64,000 nt of DNA, taken from contig NZ_LQPM01000010.1 in assembly GCF_002101815.1 (NCBI RefSeq), positions 186,001 through 250,000 on the forward strand. The letters are read 5' to 3'. This document shows, piece by piece, positions 43,520 through 51,955 of the stretch. Made by a program: the position numbers and the translations under genes. This DNA comes from Mycobacterium paraense (GTDB lineage Bacteria; Actinomycetota; Actinomycetes; Mycobacteriales; Mycobacteriaceae). Under the pieces are notes generated by a model. That model had not been told where the DNA came from, did not search any database, and saw only the letters and a program-made list of their open reading frames with translations. Positions within the stretch are counted from its first letter, which is position 1; the number at the start of each line of letters is the position of its first letter.

Positions 43520-45101
43520 GGTGCGTCGCTCCCCCGTCGACCGGGTGCGCGCCGCGTACCGGCGGATCGGCGAGGTCGAGCGCCCGGAGGTCTGGATCAC
43601 GGTGCGCGACCGGGCCGACGCTCTGGCCGAGGCCGCTGCCATCGAGCAATGCCTCGCCGCGGGCGAGCGGCTGCCGTTGGCCGGGTTGGTCGTCGCGGTC
43701 AAGGACAACATCGACGTCGCGGGCCTACCCACCACCGCGGGGTGTCCCGAATTCGCGTACGTCCCGGCGACCACCGCCCCCGCGGTGCAGCGGCTCAACG
43801 CCGCCGGGGCGATCGTGCTCGGCAAGACCAATCTCGACCAGTTCGGCACCGGCCTGGTCGGCACCCGCAGTCCCTATGGCGCCGTTCGCAATTCGCTCGA
43901 TCCCGAACGGGTCGCGGGCGGGTCCAGCTCCGGCTCGGCGGTGGCCGTCGCGCTGGGCATCGCCGACATCGGCGTCGGCACCGACACCGCGGGATCGGTC
44001 CGGGTCCCCGCCGCGCTCAACGGCATCGTCGGCATCAAACCGACCCTCGGGATCATCCCCACCCACGGCGTCGTCCCGGCGAGCGCCAGCTTCGACGCGG
44101 TCTCCGTGCTCGCGGCCGACCTCGGCCTGGCCACCGCCGCGGCGGCGACCATGGCCGGCCCGGACTCGCGCGACCCCCGCAGCCGGCGCTGGCCCGCCGA
44201 CGTCCCACTCGCCGCGCCCCGCGCGCCGCGGCTGGCGATCCCGCAGGCGGCGAACCTCACCGCGCTCAGCGACGCCTACCGGGAGTCGTTCGAGCGCACC
44301 GTCGCCCGCGCCGGCGAGGCCGGGTTGAGCGTCGAACCGGTCGACATCTCGGTGCTGCTGGACGCGGCGCGGCTGCTCTACGACGGCGCGCTGGTCGCCG
44401 AGCGGTACGCCGCCGTCGGCGAATTCCTCGACACCGCACCGGCCGGCGCAGACCCCGTCGTGGCGTCGATCATCACCGCGGCGCGCGCGATCACCGGCCC
44501 GGCCTTCGCCGCCGATCTGGATGCGCTGGCACGCGCGCGGGCCGACGCCGGAGAGCTGCTCGCCGGGTTCGACGCGGTGCTGCTCCCGACCACCACCGAA
44601 CACCCCACGCTGGAGCAGGTGCGGGCCGATCCCTATTCGATTAACCGCCGCATGGGCACCTTCACCAATTTCTGCAACCCGCTCGACATGGCCGCGATCG
44701 CCGTTCCGGGTGTGCCGACCGCCGACGGCGGCCCATTCGGGGTGACGGTCGTCGTCCCGGCGTTTCATGACCAGGTAGCGGTCGACATCGCGGCCCGCCT
44801 CCGCGGTGTGCCGTCTCCGCTTCTCGTCGAAACCGGTTGCGAGATAGCGCTATTGGGTTCGAGATCCGTCCGCGGGCGACTCGAACAACTCGGCGCCCGC
44901 CACACCGGCCACCTCAGCGCCGAACGGGCGCGGTCGGACGGGGAACTATTCCGGATCTCGGAAGCCGGCCTGGGGCGCCTGCTCGCGGACCCGCCCGCCG
45001 GCATGGCGCTGAGCACGATCGAGCTCGAGGACGGCCGCACCGTCAGCGCGATCACCGACGGCGGGCCCCAGGTAGGCGAAACCACCTCTATCCGCGCGTA
45101 G
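43509..45101 (+). CDS. atzF: allophanate hydrolase (amidase signature family)
   Basis: 530 residues, ATG 43509 inside the transporter stop region. Amidase signature triad Lys65 (VVAVKDNIDVAG), cis-Ser140 (AGGSSSGSAVAVALG), nucleophile Ser163 (GTDTAGSVRVPAALNGIVGIKPT). LPTTTEHPTLEQV and MGTFTNFCNPLDMAAIAVP are the pattern of allophanate hydrolases. The C-terminal tail (about 440-530) is the extra AtzF domain (LGSRSVRGRLEQLGARHTGHLS). The reaction is allophanate + H2O to 2 NH3 + 2 CO2, usually paired with urea carboxylase or biuret hydrolase; neither is in this window. Confidence 0.87.
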   Translation: MSSEVRRSPVDRVRAAYRRIGEVERPEVWITVRDRADALAEAAAIEQCLAAGERLPLAGLVVAVKDNIDVAGLPTTAGCPEFAYVPATTAPAVQRLNAAGAIVLGKTNLDQFGTGLVGTRSPYGAVRNSLDPERVAGGSSSGSAVAVALGIADIGVGTDTAGSVRVPAALNGIVGIKPTLGIIPTHGVVPASASFDAVSVLAADLGLATAAAATMAGPDSRDPRSRRWPADVPLAAPRAPRLAIPQAANLTALSDAYRESFERTVARAGEAGLSVEPVDISVLLDAARLLYDGALVAERYAAVGEFLDTAPAGADPVVASIITAARAITGPAFAADLDALARARADAGELLAGFDAVLLPTTTEHPTLEQVRADPYSINRRMGTFTNFCNPLDMAAIAVPGVPTADGGPFGVTVVVPAFHDQVAVDIAARLRGVPSPLLVETGCEIALLGSRSVRGRLEQLGARHTGHLSAERARSDGELFRISEAGLGRLLADPPAGMALSTIELEDGRTVSAITDGGPQVGETTSIRA

Positions 45102-45131
45102 GCCGCACACTCGGCGCGTAGGGTACGCGGC

Positions 45132-45587
45132 ATGTCGGGTCGCAAGTATTCGTTCGAAATCAACCGCACCAGCAGCGCGCCCGCGGCGACGCTGTTTCGA
45201 CTGGTCGCCGACGGCGCCAACTGGTCGAAGTGGGCCAAGCCGATCGTCCTTCAATCGAGTTGGGCGCGACAAGGGGATCCGGCGCCGGGCGGCGTCGGCG
45301 CCGTCCGCAAGGTCGGGGTCTGGCCGCTGTTGGTACAGGAGGAAACCGTCGCCTACGAGCAGGACCGCCGCCACACCTACAAGTTGGTCGGGCCGCCCAG
45401 CCCGGCCAAGGATTACTTCGGCGAGGTGGTCTTCACGCCGAACGCGTCGGGCGGCACCGACATCCGCTGGACGGGCGAGTTCGTCGAGGGGGCGCGCGGG
45501 ACGGGCCCGATGATGCGGGCCGCGCTGGGCGGGGCGGTGCGGTTCTTCTCGGGCCGGCTGGTGCGGGCGGCCGAGCGCGAGTCCTAG
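45132..45587 (+). CDS. SRPBCC-fold protein
   Basis: 151 residues, ATG 45132. Helix-grip fold: FEINRTSSAPAATLFRLVADGANWSKWAKPIVLQSSW, GAVRKVGVWPLLVQEETVAYEQDRRHTYKL and FTPNASGGTDIRWTGEFVEGARGTGP with a long C-terminal helix. This is the polyketide cyclase/dehydrase START-like group that binds hydrophobic ligands. It sits 30 bases after the allophanate hydrolase gene, possibly cotranscribed. Ligand unknown. Confidence 0.88.
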   Translation: MSGRKYSFEINRTSSAPAATLFRLVADGANWSKWAKPIVLQSSWARQGDPAPGGVGAVRKVGVWPLLVQEETVAYEQDRRHTYKLVGPPSPAKDYFGEVVFTPNASGGTDIRWTGEFVEGARGTGPMMRAALGGAVRFFSGRLVRAAERES

Positions 45588-45603
45588 GAATTTCCCTGCC
45601 GAG

Positions 45604-45622
45604 CGTCGACTTGTTGTCGACG
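45604..45622. terminator. hairpin between convergent genes
   Basis: Seven base pairs (45604-45610 with 45616-45622) around a five-base loop, 16 bases after the SRPBCC gene stop and 42 bases before the end of the Gln-rich protein gene. No clear T-tract. A second small palindrome lies at 45648-45659. Plausible bidirectional terminator. Confidence 0.5.
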
Positions 45623-45663
45623 AATCCCGGGAATTGCCAACACAACTCGTCGTTCGACGCTAG

Positions 45664-45987
45664 CTACGGGTTGTTGGCCTGCTGCTCGGTGAGCTGAGCC
45701 TGCTGCATGTCCTGCAGGAATTGCTGCTGGGCCTGTTCGTTTTGTTCCTCGGCCTGTTGCATGGACTGCTGCAGCTGTTGCTGAGCGAGCTGTTGTTGCA
45801 ACTGGGCCTCGTCGTCGCTGTCGTCGGCGGCGAAGCCCCCGACGGGGCCGCTGGTCGGAGCGGCCAGGGCCACGTCGGCGCGCGCCGTGCCGAACAGCGC
45901 GAGCGTCGCAAGGGCCGCGGCCCCGGCGAAAAGTAGTTGGAGCCGCCGCCATTGCCGACGCGGCGTGCCGGTTTCCTGGATCGTCAT
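45664..45987 (-). CDS. small Gln-rich secreted protein
   Basis: 107 residues from ATG 45985-45987. N-terminus with basic residues (RRQWRR) and a hydrophobic stretch LQLLFAGAAALATLALFG, cleavage after ARA-D or LAA-P: a signal peptide or membrane anchor. The mature part is remarkable: from about residue 60 nearly half of the residues are Gln (QLQQQLAQQQLQQSMQQAE), with Glu and Asn, ending in QANNP. Likely a coiled coil or disordered segment outside the cytoplasm. No family recognised. Confidence 0.75.
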   Translation of the reverse strand: MTIQETGTPRRQWRRLQLLFAGAAALATLALFGTARADVALAAPTSGPVGGFAADDSDDEAQLQQQLAQQQLQQSMQQAEEQNEQAQQQFLQDMQQAQLTEQQANNP

Positions 45988-46060
45988 GCGTTGAGGCTCG
46001 CTCCCGTGACTAGCTGCACGCTGGGAAGCGGCTATCGCCGTCATATGAAATCATCCGCTG

Positions 46061-46522
46061 ATGGAGGCGGACGACGCCGAGGAACGCCCGCCGGCACCGC
46101 CGGCGTGGCAGCCCAAGCGTGACACGGAGCGCCGGTCGACCGGGATGTGGTGGCGCAACCTCATCGCCGCGGCATTTGCGATTGTCGGATTCGCCTGGGG
46201 CGCGCACGCCTACTACGGGTATCACGCCGGGACACCGACAACCGCGACCGTCACTCAACCTGGCGGCGGGAGGGGCGCCAGCACCAAGGGCACGTGGAGC
46301 CTCGACGGCGAATTACAGACCGGCGACATCGAAACCGGGCGGCTGTTCGGTGCGCCGTCCGTCGGGTCGACGATGGATGTTCGTGTGAGCGGCGGCACCG
46401 CGTATACGGCAAGCGCGTGCTTGCCGGGGTTCGGGCTCGGCGTCTTGATCGCGGGACCGGCTAGCGGCGCGCTCGTGGTGTGGAGCTATCGCAAGAGGGC
46501 TGCCCGAGCCGACTGGGATTGA
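46061..46522 (+). CDS. DUF-type two-helix membrane protein
   Basis: 153 residues, ATG 46061. Cytosolic Pro/Arg-rich start (EERPPAPPAWQPKRDTERR), one helix about 31-52 (WWRNLIAAAFAIVGFAWGAHAYY), an external Gly/Thr-rich loop about 53-118 (GTPTTATVTQPGGGRGASTKGTWSL), a second helix about 119-142 (LPGFGLGVLIAGPASGALVVW), then basic KRAAR. No family recognised. Divergent from the Gln-rich protein gene with 73 bases between starts, and convergent with the LLM gene. Confidence 0.78.
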   Translation: MEADDAEERPPAPPAWQPKRDTERRSTGMWWRNLIAAAFAIVGFAWGAHAYYGYHAGTPTTATVTQPGGGRGASTKGTWSLDGELQTGDIETGRLFGAPSVGSTMDVRVSGGTAYTASACLPGFGLGVLIAGPASGALVVWSYRKRAARADWD

Positions 46523-46553
46523 CTTTCGCGCCGGACGCTCGGCAAGCGCCGGC

Positions 46554-47717
46554 TCAGCCGCTACCCTTTTCGCTTTCGTACTTCTTGGCCATGTGTTCGA
46601 CGGCCTGCAGCTGCGACTGCGCCAGGTCGTCGCGCACCTGACCGGCGCGCGCCGCGGCGTCCAGCGTCGGCTGGGCCAGGCCCTGAAAGTGGGGCATGAC
46701 CTCGGCGGCGAACAGCTCGGCCGACCGCTTGGTGGCCGCGGGGTTCGCCCACTCGTGGCCCATCTGCAAAAAGCAGCCGAAGCCGCCGGACTGATCCCAC
46801 AGCCGCTGCACCTGGGCGCGGGCCCGCTCCGGCGTGCCGATGACGCCCGCCCCGTTGTCGTTGATGATGTCGATCATCTCGTCGAGCTGCTCGCCCGGCA
46901 TGGTCATCTGCGGGAAGGCCGCCACCTTCTGGAAGTAGTTGAACCACGACTCGATGCCGAATTTGACGTCGGCGCGGGCCTGTTCGTCGGTCTCGGCGAT
47001 GTGCATGGGACCGACCAGGCTCCAGTTCCTGCGGTCGACCTGCGTGCCGAAGGCCGCGGCGCGCTCCTCGACGATGTTCCAGTGATAGGACAGCGCGTCG
47101 AAGCCCTCGACGATCAGCGTCGCCCCGATCGACAGCAGCCCGGTGCCGTGCTTGCCGGCCAGCCGGGCCCCGGTCGGCGAGGCCACCGCGGCGACCGCCA
47201 GCGGGATCCCGCCTTCGGAGTAGGGGGCCAGCTGCAACTTGGCGTCGAAGAGCTGGTGCGTGGGGGTCTTGGCGCTCACCGTCTCCCCCGCCAGCAACCG
47301 AACCACGATGTCGAGGTTGGTCTCGAGCAGCTCGCGCGTGTCGGTGGGATTCAGCCCGATCATCGAGGAATCCGTGGGCAGCGAACCGGGACCCACCCCG
47401 CCGATGATCCGCCCATGGGTGAGGTGATCGAGCAGCATCAACCGATCGGCGACCCAGAGCGGGTTGTGGTAGGACAGCGAAATGACGCCGGTCCCAAAGC
47501 GAATGCGCTTGGCGCGTTCGGCGGCCGCCGCGATGAAGACTTCCGGGGAGCTGATGATCTCGCTCCCGGCGGAGTGATGCTCGCCGATCCAGGCTTCGTC
47601 GAAGCCGAGCGCGTCGAGATGTTCGACGAACTCCAGATCGCGTTGCAGGGCAAGGGTCGGGTTGGTGCCCGCCCGGTGGAACGGGGCGATGAAGTATCCA
47701 AACCTGAGCTTGGCCAT
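46554..47717 (-). CDS. LLM-class flavin-dependent monooxygenase
   Basis: 387 residues from ATG 47715-47717 with AAGGGGA upstream. Bacterial luciferase-like TIM barrel: LRFGYFIAPFHRAGTNPT, FDEAWIGEHHSAG, the SLSYHNPLWVADRLMLLDHLTHGRIIGGVGPGSL block typical of limonene-monooxygenase-like LLM proteins, and GTPERARAQVQRLWDQSGGFGCFLQMGHEW. It uses FMN or F420 reduced by a partner to oxidise a small organic substrate. Substrate unknown. Monocistronic; its upstream region is shared with no other start. Confidence 0.9.
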   Translation of the reverse strand: MAKLRFGYFIAPFHRAGTNPTLALQRDLEFVEHLDALGFDEAWIGEHHSAGSEIISSPEVFIAAAAERAKRIRFGTGVISLSYHNPLWVADRLMLLDHLTHGRIIGGVGPGSLPTDSSMIGLNPTDTRELLETNLDIVVRLLAGETVSAKTPTHQLFDAKLQLAPYSEGGIPLAVAAVASPTGARLAGKHGTGLLSIGATLIVEGFDALSYHWNIVEERAAAFGTQVDRRNWSLVGPMHIAETDEQARADVKFGIESWFNYFQKVAAFPQMTMPGEQLDEMIDIINDNGAGVIGTPERARAQVQRLWDQSGGFGCFLQMGHEWANPAATKRSAELFAAEVMPHFQGLAQPTLDAAARAGQVRDDLAQSQLQAVEHMAKKYESEKGSG

Positions 47718-47863
47718 GGGTGTCCCCTTGCAGTCGAGTTGCGGAGAACCATAACTCAACTCGCCGTGGGTTAGGCCGAAAGGGAGGACGCCCAATATTG
47801 CTCAGCCGGCGGGGCCAGATTCACATGGCCCCACCGGCTATCGGAGCAAGTCTTCGCCGACGA

Positions 47864-48271
47864 TCAGTAGCCGCCGCAGAGGTTGCCGACGCAACCGCCG
47901 CCGCCGCCCGGTCCGCCGCCGCCACCGCCGACGCCGGGGATGCTGCCGCCGCCGCCACCGGGGCCGCCGCCGCCCGTCGGACCGCCCGGGACGCTGCCGC
48001 CTCCGCCGCCGGGACCGCCGCCGCCGGTGGGACCGCCCGGTACGCCGCCGCCTCCGCCGCCCGGGCCCCCGCCGCCGGTGGGACCGCCCGGCGTGCCGCC
48101 GCCCCCACCCGGTGCGGGGGACGGCGCGACGCTGGACGTAGGAGTGGTCGTGGTCGATGGCGTCGTGCTGCTGCTCGGCCCCTTATTGCCGCCGCCGCCG
48201 CATCCGACCGCCAACACGAGCATGGCCGAACCGCCCACAAGCGCGACGGTGTTCCTGATTCCAGATCTCAT
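47864..48271 (-). CDS. Gly/Pro-rich lipoprotein with tandem repeats
   Basis: 135 residues from ATG 48269-48271 (GTG 48283 would add four residues). Signal with lipobox LVLAVGC, Cys24 as the lipidation site. Then a Ser/Thr/Pro linker (SSSTTPSTTTTPTSSVAPS) and three copies of a 17-residue unit PGGPTGGGGPGGGGGxV/I at residues 61-111, followed by a degenerate fourth and an end CVGNLCGGY with two Cys. The opposite strand is open as a Pro-rich frame, but it has no signal or start context; the lipobox decides the strand. Probably a cell-wall surface lipoprotein. Confidence 0.78.
   Translation of the reverse strand: MRSGIRNTVALVGGSAMLVLAVGCGGGGNKGPSSSTTPSTTTTPTSSVAPSPAPGGGGGTPGGPTGGGGPGGGGGGVPGGPTGGGGPGGGGGSVPGGPTGGGGPGGGGGSIPGVGGGGGGPGGGGGCVGNLCGGY
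47939..48091. repeat. three 51-base tandem repeats in the lipoprotein gene
   Basis: A 51-base unit occurs three times in a row, encoding residues 61-111 of the Gly-rich lipoprotein. The copies differ at only a few bases (the residue before V/I changes between Gly and Ser). Repeats of this kind expand and contract by slippage, so the length may vary among isolates. Confidence 0.8.
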
Positions 48272-48390
48272 CAGCTTCCCCACTCTCCCCTGGCACCACT
48301 CTCATGCAGTCCACTTCTCCGTACCCCTGTGCACGGAGGTGCAAACGGGTGGAAACGCTGCCCGTGGGAGCGACGGCCCGAAACGCACGG

Positions 48391-48422
48391 GGGCCGCCGG
48401 ATCGAAGTCGATCCAGCGGCCC
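48391..48422 (-). terminator. GC-rich hairpin after the small secreted peptide gene
   Basis: Two seven-base-pair stems separated by one mismatch (48391-48397 with 48416-48422; 48399-48405 with 48108-equivalent 48408-48414) and a two-base loop, starting 15 bases after the stop of the minus-strand gene at 48438. No T-tract, the usual mycobacterial situation. Confidence 0.55.
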
Positions 48423-48437
48423 GGGTGGATTAAGGGA

Positions 48438-48644
48438 CTAGCAGTTCTCGCCGGAGATGCAGCCGGTCAGGGTCGCCGCGTGCACGGCGGCGTGGTGTGC
48501 CGGAGCCGGTGCCACGGGCGACGACGGGGTCGTTGGCGACGCGCTGCCCACGGGACCGACGCCCACGCCACCGAATCCGACGGTCACGGCGAGCGCGGCC
48601 GCACCGCCGAACATTACGATCGCCGCCCTGGTTGGTGCCTTCAT
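48438..48644 (-). CDS. small secreted peptide
   Basis: 68 residues, ATG 48642-48644 with AGAGGAG upstream. Signal peptide about 1-35 (RAAIVMFGGAAALAVTVGFGG, cleavage near GSA-S). Mature peptide about 33 residues, Pro/Ala/His-rich (PTTPSSPVAPAPAHHAAVHAA), ending TGCISGENC with two Cys six residues apart that may form a disulfide. Family not recognised; looks like a conserved small exported mycobacterial protein. Followed by a strong GC hairpin. It lies between the Gly-rich lipoprotein gene and icl2, same strand as both. Confidence 0.7.
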   Translation of the reverse strand: MKAPTRAAIVMFGGAAALAVTVGFGGVGVGPVGSASPTTPSSPVAPAPAHHAAVHAATLTGCISGENC

Positions 48645-48745
48645 GAGCCACTCCTCTCGTTGTGGAGCAATGGCCTAATTCTACACCTATGCAACTATTG
48701 CTGACGGGCATTCTCCCGGGGACGCGTCGTGCCCAGGGCGGGCGC

Positions 48746-51034
48746 CTACCCCTCCTTGGTGATCAGCTTCCGCAGTGCCACGCGGTCGGGCGTTAGCAGC
48801 TCGTTGATCCGCGGGCGGTTCACCTCGGCGACGATGATCTCGCCGACCTCCTGATAGACCTCGCTGAAGATGCCGTGGGACTTCATCTTCGACGTCTGAT
48901 AGAGGTTGTCCTCGGTGGGCGTCACGTAAATCACCGCGTCGGCCTTGAAGCGGTGCACCAGCCACAGGTGGATCAAGGTCATCAGCCGCTTCTGCCGCAG
49001 CTTCTCGGCGAAGGTGTTCTGGTCGCGCACCTGAAGGATGCTGCGGCCGTGCCGGTCCTTGATCGGGTCGACGACGACGTTCGCGAGCTGCTCCTCGCCG
49101 TCGCCATAGATGCCGAGTTCGAGCACGTCCGAGCCGGCCCGGCGCGGGCGCAGCTGCACCCGCAGCTTCTCGCCGAGCTGGTAGTACTCGCTCCACATCG
49201 CCAGCCACTCCTCGAGCAGCTTCTTCGGCACCTCGGTCTGCACCAGGTGCTGGTGCTGGGTGGAGCCCTCGCCCATCGCCTTGGTGGTCGCGGTCCGGCC
49301 GGAGGAGGCGGTCAGCGCCGCATCGCTGCGCGGCCCGCCGACCAGGGTTTGCGGTGTGCGGTAAGGGGACTCGACCAGACGCATCTTCCGTTGCAGGCGG
49401 GCCAGCGCCAGCATGCCGTCCTGCCGCAGCGCGGTGGCGAACTCCTCGGCGGCGACGCCGTCGATCTGGTGTCCGCCGTAGGTGATGAAGTTGAAGACAA
49501 ACCCCATCTTCCCGAGCTCTTCGGGGAACTCCTTCATCTGCTCGTCGGTCATGCCGGTGGTGTCCCAGTTGAACGACGGCGACAGGTTGTACGCCAGCAT
49601 CTGGTCGGGGAACTCGGCGTGGATGGCGTCGGCGAACTGCTTGGCGTCGGCCAGGTCCGCGGTCTTGGTCTCCATCCAGAGGATGTCGGCAAACGGCGCC
49701 GCGGCCAACGACTTGGCGATGGCATACGGAATGCCGCCGCGGATCTGGTAGTAGCCCTCGGGGGTCTTCGCCAGCTCGCAATCCCAACCAGGGTTGACGC
49801 CCAACTCCTTCGCCTTCGCCCGGGCGGAGTAGAGCGGGGCCCGCGCGGCGAAGGCACGCCACTCGTCGGAGCTCATCTCGCGCGGCTCGCCCTCGCTCGC
49901 GTCGAACTCGAGCACGTCGGCCACGGCCTCGCCGTAGGTCATCAGCCCCGCGTCGTCCTCCCAGGCGGCAACGAACCGCGACTCGACCTGGTCGAAGAGA
50001 TCGTCGATCGACTGGTTTCCGTTCTCGCGCCACGCATTTACCGCGTCGGAGATCAGGCTCTGGATGCCCTGGCGCTCCAGCCACGCTGTCGCCGCCGCGT
50101 ACTCGCCTTCGGGAAGCGCGTAGAGCAGGTGACCGTTGAGGTCCTTGACGCCCAGTTCGTAGAAGCGGCGCACCATCGCCAGGAAGCACGCCTTGTACGA
50201 GGGAATGTCGAGGTTGGTGGCGCCGAGCAGGAAAGGCTGGTCGCGCTCGTCGGCGCGGCTGTCGAGCAGGTTGGCCGCCTCGGCGTCGGTGCGCGCGACG
50301 ATGATGCCGGGCACCCGCATGATGTCGAGCTGGAACCGGGCGGCGTTGAGCCGCTTGATCTGTTCGTCCGACGGCACCAGGACCTTGCCGCCCTGGTGGC
50401 CGCACTTCTTGGTGCCGGGGCGCTGGTCTTCGATGTGATACCCCGGGACGCCGACCTCGACGAAGCGGCGGATCAGGTTGCGCACGTGCGGGTCACCGCC
50501 GTGGCCCGTGTCGGCGTCGGCGATGATGAACGGCCGAAAGTCGTATTCCTTGGCCGCAGCGCGCTTCTGTTCGCTCATCTGCAGGCGCTGGTACTGCTGA
50601 TTCCGGTCGGCGGTCAGCAGCGCGCGCACCAACACCGCCGCGTCGTCGGGCACCTGGCTCAGCGGGTAGCTGGCGAGGTCCGGCCCGGGATCCTCGGTGG
50701 TGGAGCCCTTCGCCGAGGTCGCCCAGCCGCCGAGGTAGATGGCTTCGATGCCCATCCGCTTCATGCTCACCGCCTGGCCGGGCGAGTAGGGGCCGAAGGT
50801 CGTGATGCTCTTCTTCGCCGCGAAGAGTTCGCGCAGCCGGTCGTAGAACGCCGCGGCCGCTTCGCGCGCCACGGGGTAGTCGATCGGGATGGTGCCGCGC
50901 TGCTCGGCGACTTGGCGGGCCGTGTACAGGCGGGTGATCCCGGCGAAGCGCGAACCCTCGAAGTATCGCTGCGTAGCCTCGACGTCCTGTTCGAACGGCG
51001 TGCGGACCGGTGTGTCCGTTTCGATGATGGCCAT
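48746..51034 (-). CDS. aceA: isocitrate lyase 2 (ICL2), intact
   Basis: 762 residues from ATG 51032-51034 with GAGGAG ten bases upstream. Near-identical layout to the M. tuberculosis ICL2 that is split into Rv1915/Rv1916 in H37Rv. Active-site Cys211 in KKCGHQGGK, Mg site in [31 protein letters not shown]. The C-terminal part about 600-762 is the ICL2-specific regulatory domain that, in M. tuberculosis, responds to acetyl-CoA/propionyl-CoA binding. The enzyme splits isocitrate to glyoxylate and succinate and 2-methylisocitrate to pyruvate and succinate, needed for growth on fatty acids. No frameshift. The metallo-hydrolase gene ends 61 bases upstream on the same strand. Confidence 0.97.
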   Translation of the reverse strand: MAIIETDTPVRTPFEQDVEATQRYFEGSRFAGITRLYTARQVAEQRGTIPIDYPVAREAAAAFYDRLRELFAAKKSITTFGPYSPGQAVSMKRMGIEAIYLGGWATSAKGSTTEDPGPDLASYPLSQVPDDAAVLVRALLTADRNQQYQRLQMSEQKRAAAKEYDFRPFIIADADTGHGGDPHVRNLIRRFVEVGVPGYHIEDQRPGTKKCGHQGGKVLVPSDEQIKRLNAARFQLDIMRVPGIIVARTDAEAANLLDSRADERDQPFLLGATNLDIPSYKACFLAMVRRFYELGVKDLNGHLLYALPEGEYAAATAWLERQGIQSLISDAVNAWRENGNQSIDDLFDQVESRFVAAWEDDAGLMTYGEAVADVLEFDASEGEPREMSSDEWRAFAARAPLYSARAKAKELGVNPGWDCELAKTPEGYYQIRGGIPYAIAKSLAAAPFADILWMETKTADLADAKQFADAIHAEFPDQMLAYNLSPSFNWDTTGMTDEQMKEFPEELGKMGFVFNFITYGGHQIDGVAAEEFATALRQDGMLALARLQRKMRLVESPYRTPQTLVGGPRSDAALTASSGRTATTKAMGEGSTQHQHLVQTEVPKKLLEEWLAMWSEYYQLGEKLRVQLRPRRAGSDVLELGIYGDGEEQLANVVVDPIKDRHGRSILQVRDQNTFAEKLRQKRLMTLIHLWLVHRFKADAVIYVTPTEDNLYQTSKMKSHGIFSEVYQEVGEIIVAEVNRPRINELLTPDRVALRKLITKEG

Positions 51035-51095
51035 GGGGTTTACGCTCCTCTTCACGATTTCCGCTGCACGTGAGTTTATCCCCGTAGCAGGCGGT

Positions 51096-51869
51096 TCAAT
51101 CAGGGGTCAATGGTCCCGAGCCGAAACCGTTGCCGCGCCGTGCCGGCGGGTTCGTCAGCGGCGCCGCGCGGGCGCTCAGCCAATCCCGCTGCCGACGGAC
51201 GAACTCCGCGTCGACGACCCGCCCGTGCCCCGGGACGTAGAGGGCGTGGGGGCCGCCGAGCGCGAGCAGCCGGTCCAGCGTTTCCGGCCAGGCCGCCAGG
51301 TCCGAATCGGCGTCGATGTACGGGTCGGCCGACTCCTCGACCAGGTCGCCGGTGAAGACCACGACCGGGTCCTCTTCGTCGCCTCGGGCGGGCACCACCA
51401 CGACCAGGTCCGCGGTCGTGTGGCCGCGCCCCGGGTGGGTGACCGTGACGGTGCGGTCGCCCAGGTCGATCGTGGCGTCGTACCCGCCGACCCGGGGCGG
51501 CCGCAGCGCCGCAATCGCGCGATCGACGTCGGCGGCGTGCGCGCCGTAGCTCAGCGCGTGTTCGCGAAGGTGGTCGGTATCCGTTGACAGATACTCGACA
51601 ACGTCTGGGGTGCAATGGATTTCGGCAGCGCCGAACGCCGAGGAACCCAGCACATGGTCGAAGTGCTTGTGCGTCAGCACCACGTGGGTCACCTGGCGTC
51701 CGGTGAGCCGTCGCGCATCGGCCGCGATCGCGGCGGCCTCGGCGAGGGTGGTGCCGGTGTCGATGATCAGCGCGCCGCCGGCGCCGCGCACCAGCCCGAC
51801 CGTGACGTCGCAGAACGCCAGCCGGCAGCGATGGACGGTGTCGGTCAGCCGTTCCCACGCGAAGTGCAC
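51096..51869 (-). CDS. metallo-beta-lactamase-fold hydrolase (Rv1913-like)
   Basis: 257 residues from GTG 51867-51869; an ATG at 51926 is in frame but would overlap the ArsR promoter. MBL motifs: HKHFDH (H67-K-H69-F-D71-H72 in [13 protein letters not shown]), the third ligand in [16 protein letters not shown], Asp in [15 protein letters not shown] and the final His in [10 protein letters not shown]. Two-zinc hydrolase, glyoxalase II-like or lactonase-like in layout. Position between icl2 and the fadB5/lppC genes matches Rv1913. Divergent from arsR, so it may be under the same operator. Confidence 0.88.
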   Translation of the reverse strand: MHFAWERLTDTVHRCRLAFCDVTVGLVRGAGGALIIDTGTTLAEAAAIAADARRLTGRQVTHVVLTHKHFDHVLGSSAFGAAEIHCTPDVVEYLSTDTDHLREHALSYGAHAADVDRAIAALRPPRVGGYDATIDLGDRTVTVTHPGRGHTTADLVVVVPARGDEEDPVVVFTGDLVEESADPYIDADSDLAAWPETLDRLLALGGPHALYVPGHGRVVDAEFVRRQRDWLSARAAPLTNPPARRGNGFGSGPLTPD

Positions 51870-51919
51870 ACGAAGGACGGTAGCCCTAGCGGGGACGCGG
51901 CGGGACGCGTCGGAAAAAG

Positions 51920-51955
51920 TTGACATGTCGGGAAAGCCCGACATATCTTGGCGGC
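51920..51955 (+). promoter_or_regulatory. arsR promoter with palindromic operator, leaderless
   Basis: TTGACA at 51920-51925 and TATCTT at 51944-51949 are an excellent sigma-A pair with 18 bases between. The spacer is filled by the inverted repeat ATGTCGGG-4 bases-CCCGACAT (51925-51944, 8-base arms), a typical ArsR-type operator overlapping the -35 edge and -10. The GTG at 51956 coincides with the expected transcription start, so the mRNA is leaderless. Confidence 0.8.

Noticed and set aside
41960..43864. Long minus-strand frame opposite the AtoE and allophanate hydrolase genes
   Set aside because: Arg/Asp/Gln-rich shadow with no motif.
47883..48704. Long plus-strand Pro-rich frame over the Gly-rich lipoprotein and small peptide genes
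   Set aside because: It follows from the Gly-rich repeat on the other strand, has no signal or start context, and runs antisense through two genes with clear signal peptides.
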